The position numbers and the translations under genes are program-made. 49,581 nt of DNA, from positions 1 to 49,581 of the forward strand of contig JAPPLY010000006.1 in the NCBI GenBank assembly GCA_028819305.1, read 5' to 3'. Below are positions 46,546-49,581 of this stretch, piece by piece. The DNA is from Bdellovibrionales bacterium. GTDB lineage: Bacteria; Bdellovibrionota; Bdellovibrionia; Bdellovibrionales; UBA1609. How positions within the stretch are numbered: position 1 is the first letter of the stretch; every line of letters starts with the position of its first letter. Below the pieces are notes generated by a model. The model ran no database searches and had not been told where the DNA came from. It saw only the letters and a list, made by a program, of their open reading frames with translations.

Positions 46546-47468
46546 AAATTTTTACAGGTAATGCTAATCCTGAGTTTGCGCAAAAAGTAGCTTCTCATTT
46601 AGATATTCCTTTAGGTGACTGTGAAGTATCCCGCTTTGCGGATGGGGAGGTACAGGTTTCTATAAGGGAAAATGTGCGAGGTTCAGATGTATTTATTATT
46701 CAAAGTACATCTTCTCCCGTGAATGAAAATTATATGGAGCTTTTTATATTGATGGACGCTGTAAAAAGGGCTTCTGCTAGGGAGATCACTTTAGTGATGC
46801 CCTACTATGGCTATGCCCGTCAGGATCGAAAAGCGGAGCCGCGAGCTCCTATATCTGCTCGCTGTATTGCTGATCTTTGCCAGGTTTCTGGTGCTAAAAG
46901 GTTACTTGTTGTGGATTTGCATGCTCCTCAGATTCAAGGTTTTTTTAATGGTCCCGTAGATAACTTATTTGCTTTTCCGGTCATGGCTGGGGCCTGGCTG
47001 GAGAAAAAAAAAGGGGTGCAAAATATTGTTTGTGTCAGTCCTGACACGGGAGCTGTGGAAAGAACCAGATCTTTCGCGAAAAGAATAAAAAGCCCTATGG
47101 CCATTATAGATAAACGACGGGATCGTCCTAACGAGGCTAAGGCTTTCCATGTGATCGGAGATATAAAAGGTAAAACGGCTCTTATTGTAGATGACATGAT
47201 TGATACGGCAGGTACTCTTTGCGTTGCTGTAGATCATTTGATAAAAAAGGGAGCCAGGGAAGTGTATGCTGTTGTCACTCATGCTGTTTTTTCTGGTCCG
47301 GCGATGGAAAGAATTGAAAACAGCCTCTTGAAAGAAGTGTGGGTTACTGATACGATTCCTTTGAAAAAGAAGAGTGAGAAAATACATTGTGTTTCTGTAG
47401 CTCCCCTTGTGGCGGAAGCTATGAAACGGATTTACTCTAAAGGTTCTGTAAGCGCTCTTTTTGATTGA
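46542..47468 (+). CDS. prs: Ribose-phosphate pyrophosphokinase
   Basis: KIFTGNANPEFAQKVASHLDIPLGD, MPYYGYARQDRKAEPRAPISA, ALIVDDMIDTAGT. Confidence 0.98.
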   Translation: MKIFTGNANPEFAQKVASHLDIPLGDCEVSRFADGEVQVSIRENVRGSDVFIIQSTSSPVNENYMELFILMDAVKRASAREITLVMPYYGYARQDRKAEPRAPISARCIADLCQVSGAKRLLVVDLHAPQIQGFFNGPVDNLFAFPVMAGAWLEKKKGVQNIVCVSPDTGAVERTRSFAKRIKSPMAIIDKRRDRPNEAKAFHVIGDIKGKTALIVDDMIDTAGTLCVAVDHLIKKGAREVYAVVTHAVFSGPAMERIENSLLKEVWVTDTIPLKKKSEKIHCVSVAPLVAEAMKRIYSKGSVSALFD

Positions 47469-47501
47469 CTAAAATATATGAGATAGGAGGAGAGAGATAA
47501 A

Positions 47502-48179
47502 ATGTCTGAGAAAAAACAATTAGAATTTGAGGTTTATTTTAGAAAGCCAGGTAGTTCCATCTCCCGGCAATTAAGAAAAAAGCAACTTATTCCTGCTATC
47601 GTGTATGGGCCTGGGCAAAAATCTATTGCTTTATCTTTAGATATTCGTTCTGTGGAAAAGTACGCTAAAAAGGAATATGAAAATAAAATCTTTACTTTTA
47701 AATCGGATGAAAAAGATTTGAATGGTTTGAAAGTGCTAAAAAAAGAGATTAGCTATGATAAGGTGACACGAAACCCTTTGCATATAGACTTTTTTTCATT
47801 GGATATGGCTAAAGTGGTGCGTGTTAATGTGGAAGTGTATTTCACCGGTAAATCAAAAGGAGTTAAAGAGTCCGGTGGTGTGTTTAATATCATTCGCAGA
47901 ACTGTGGAAGTGGAGTGTTTTCCATCAGAAATTCCGGAATCGTTTTCCATTGATATAAGTCCTTTGGATATTAACCAGAACTTTCATGTATCTGATTTGA
48001 AAGTGCCAAAAAATATTAAGTTGATTACCAGTCCTAAAGCTTCTCTTTGTATGGTGAGTGAAATTGCAGAAGAAGAGAGTAAAGTGGCGGAAGCAGATGG
48101 GTCGGCCCCGGTTGTTTCTGGATCTGCGGAGGGTACTGCCAAAGATGGTAAAAAAGAGGATAGTGCAGCTAAAAAATGA
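47502..48179 (+). CDS. rplY: 50S ribosomal protein L25/Ctc
   Basis: RKPGSSISRQLRKKQLIPAIVYGPG...; RBS aggagg; conserved prs-rplY-pth order. Confidence 0.95.
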   Translation: MSEKKQLEFEVYFRKPGSSISRQLRKKQLIPAIVYGPGQKSIALSLDIRSVEKYAKKEYENKIFTFKSDEKDLNGLKVLKKEISYDKVTRNPLHIDFFSLDMAKVVRVNVEVYFTGKSKGVKESGGVFNIIRRTVEVECFPSEIPESFSIDISPLDINQNFHVSDLKVPKNIKLITSPKASLCMVSEIAEEESKVAEADGSAPVVSGSAEGTAKDGKKEDSAAKK

Positions 48180-48865
48180 AGTTGATTGTGGGCCTGGGAA
48201 ACCCAGGAAAAAAATATCTTTTAACTCCTCACAATATTGGTTGGATAGTTTTAGATGCTCTGGCTTGTCATTGGGATCTTAAGTGGCGTGCTAAAACAAA
48301 ATTTCAATCTCAAGTCACTTTTGTTGAACAAGAGAATGTTTTACTTGTAAAGCCTCTGACATATATGAACCTCTCTGGATCTGCCATTAAGAGTATAATA
48401 CATTATTATAAGATCAATCTGGATGATATTTTGATCATTCATGATGATACAGACCTCCCTTTTTTATCTCTTCGTTTTCATAAAAACCGAGGACCGGCAG
48501 GCCATAATGGACTGAAGAGTATCAATAAAGAGTTGGGAAGCCAAAATTATACCAGAATGAGGGTTGGAATGGGACCCAATACGGTGCCCTTTGATGAAAG
48601 ACAAAAAGAGCCAGAATCGGCTGCCAAAAAAAATACTAATAAAAAAAGATCAGGCTGGTTACCTTCTTTACCAGCTATAAAAATAACCGGTGTGCAGTTT
48701 CCTATAAACTCTGGTGCTGGACAAAGACTGGTGTTGAAGCCTTTTACAAAAAAGGAACAGAAACAGTTACCTCATTTTTTAAGTAAATCTATTGAAGCTA
48801 TTGAGTGTTTTTTATCAGAAGGACTGGAGAAATCCGCCAATCGCTACAATTCCGAAACTTCATAG
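48176..48865 (+). CDS. pth: Peptidyl-tRNA hydrolase with an internal insertion
   Basis: LIVGLGNPGKKYLLTPHNIGW, KPLTYMNLSGSAI, HDDTDLPF, GHNGLKSI; ATGA overlap with rplY. Confidence 0.96.
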   Translation: MKLIVGLGNPGKKYLLTPHNIGWIVLDALACHWDLKWRAKTKFQSQVTFVEQENVLLVKPLTYMNLSGSAIKSIIHYYKINLDDILIIHDDTDLPFLSLRFHKNRGPAGHNGLKSINKELGSQNYTRMRVGMGPNTVPFDERQKEPESAAKKNTNKKRSGWLPSLPAIKITGVQFPINSGAGQRLVLKPFTKKEQKQLPHFLSKSIEAIECFLSEGLEKSANRYNSETS

Positions 48866-48894
48866 TAAGGAATGAAGTCGTTTCTTACTATGTA
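48861..48894. other. Stem-loop after pth
   Basis: CATAGTAAGGAA...TTTCTTACTATG inverted repeat, no long T-tract. Confidence 0.5.
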
Positions 48895-49230
48895 TCTCCT
48901 CAATAATCTCTTTGGTTCAAGTTATTATTCTTTTGCATAACCCAGCGGCACATAAATACAGCTACTTCGAAAGGAGTAAAAAATTGTCCGAAGGTAGAGA
49001 GATGGTTTGTTTCTGTTTAATTTTTATAAATTTTTTCAAGTTCAATTATATAGTAAGTATGTACCCCCATAGTGTTGTGCTGAGGTCAGGAAAAATACAT
49101 AGAATGTAAGGCCTCTAAAAAAGTGTATAAAATTTCTTCAAAAGTGTAAGTTTTTCACTCTTTGTTGAATTCTATGGTGTTTTGATAAATTTAGATGTAA
49201 AACATTTCTCTAGTGATGCTCCTCTGATTT

Positions 49231-49252
49231 GATCCTCGCTTTCGCGAGGACA
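49231..49252. repeat. Hairpin repeat TCCTCGCTTTCGCGAGGA
   Basis: Inverted repeat CCTCGC/GCGAGG; preceded by TTTGA as in the mosaic repeats. Confidence 0.7.
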
Positions 49253-49424
49253 GGATTTTCCGGTTTTCATATAAATAAAGTCACTAGTCTTTTCAGGAGA
49301 GAATAAGGTGCAAAAGGTTCAGATCCCCATTTTCACGAGGACAGGCATGTGTTTTGCCACAAATCATTTTTCAATTGCTTTTGTGTCAAAGCCGAAAAAT
49401 AAATAATCAAAGAGGAACAAAATA

Positions 49425-49581
49425 ATGTGTTTTTTTATTTACTCACGATTTTTTACATTATGCCAAACCGGTAGAGAACGGGTATCTTTCAGAGTGATAT
49501 TTTTAGCTCTATTTCTAGGGACCCTGTGTCTGCCTTTTTCCTATGCCAAGGATTTTTCTTCAGCAGGAGAGGTATTTATCT
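49425..49581 (+). CDS. Secreted protein, 5' part only (runs off the window)
   Basis: RBS agaggaa; MCFFIYSRFFTLCQTGRERVSFRVIFLALFLGTLCLPFSYAKDFSSAGEVFI; signal peptide VIFLALFLGTLCLPFSYA. Confidence 0.6.
   Translation, partial: MCFFIYSRFFTLCQTGRERVSFRVIFLALFLGTLCLPFSYAKDFSSAGEVFI

Noticed and set aside
46965-47387. 140-aa ORF antisense to prs
   Set aside because: Shadow ORF opposite a conserved gene.
1-49581. tRNA or rRNA genes
   Set aside because: No cloverleaf or rRNA signature recognised by eye; a tRNAscan-SE/Infernal run would be needed to exclude them.

Overview
AT-rich bacterial chromosomal window. Housekeeping genes: pyrG, carB, a PQQ-type sugar dehydrogenase, an aldehyde dehydrogenase, an N-formylglutamate amidohydrolase-like gene, resB/ccsA (System II cytochrome c biogenesis), a biotin cluster (bioB, bioF, bioD, bioA), and prs-rplY-pth. 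Accessory material: a type IV pilin, a prepilin/NTFIG-repeat/Peptidase_S74 chimera, a 1605-aa GLUG plus cadherin-like surface protein, a 1241-aa secreted zincin-like protein, a type III restriction-modification locus with dinD between mod and res, and several decayed genes (NYN/DUF88, DUF4143 ATPase, IS5-like transposase). Two observations stand out. (1) A mosaic palindromic repeat family has ends of the type TATACTGATC...GATCAGTATA / TATACCGNNTCGGTATA and cores such as GGCTTAGCTACCAAGAGGAAAGAACCGAGAAGTTACGGAAAAA and ATTCCCGCGAAAGCGGGAAT. It is inserted in frame inside the sugar dehydrogenase, forms the N-terminal leaders of several secreted proteins, and supplies the stop codons of bioB, bioF and bioA. 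This resembles Rickettsia palindromic elements but has different sequences. (2) A ferritin-like di-iron protein lies 5 bp upstream of bioA, with no known pimeloyl-synthesis gene in the window, making it a candidate for an unrecognised biotin-pathway enzyme. All calls are by eye from motifs; no database search was run.
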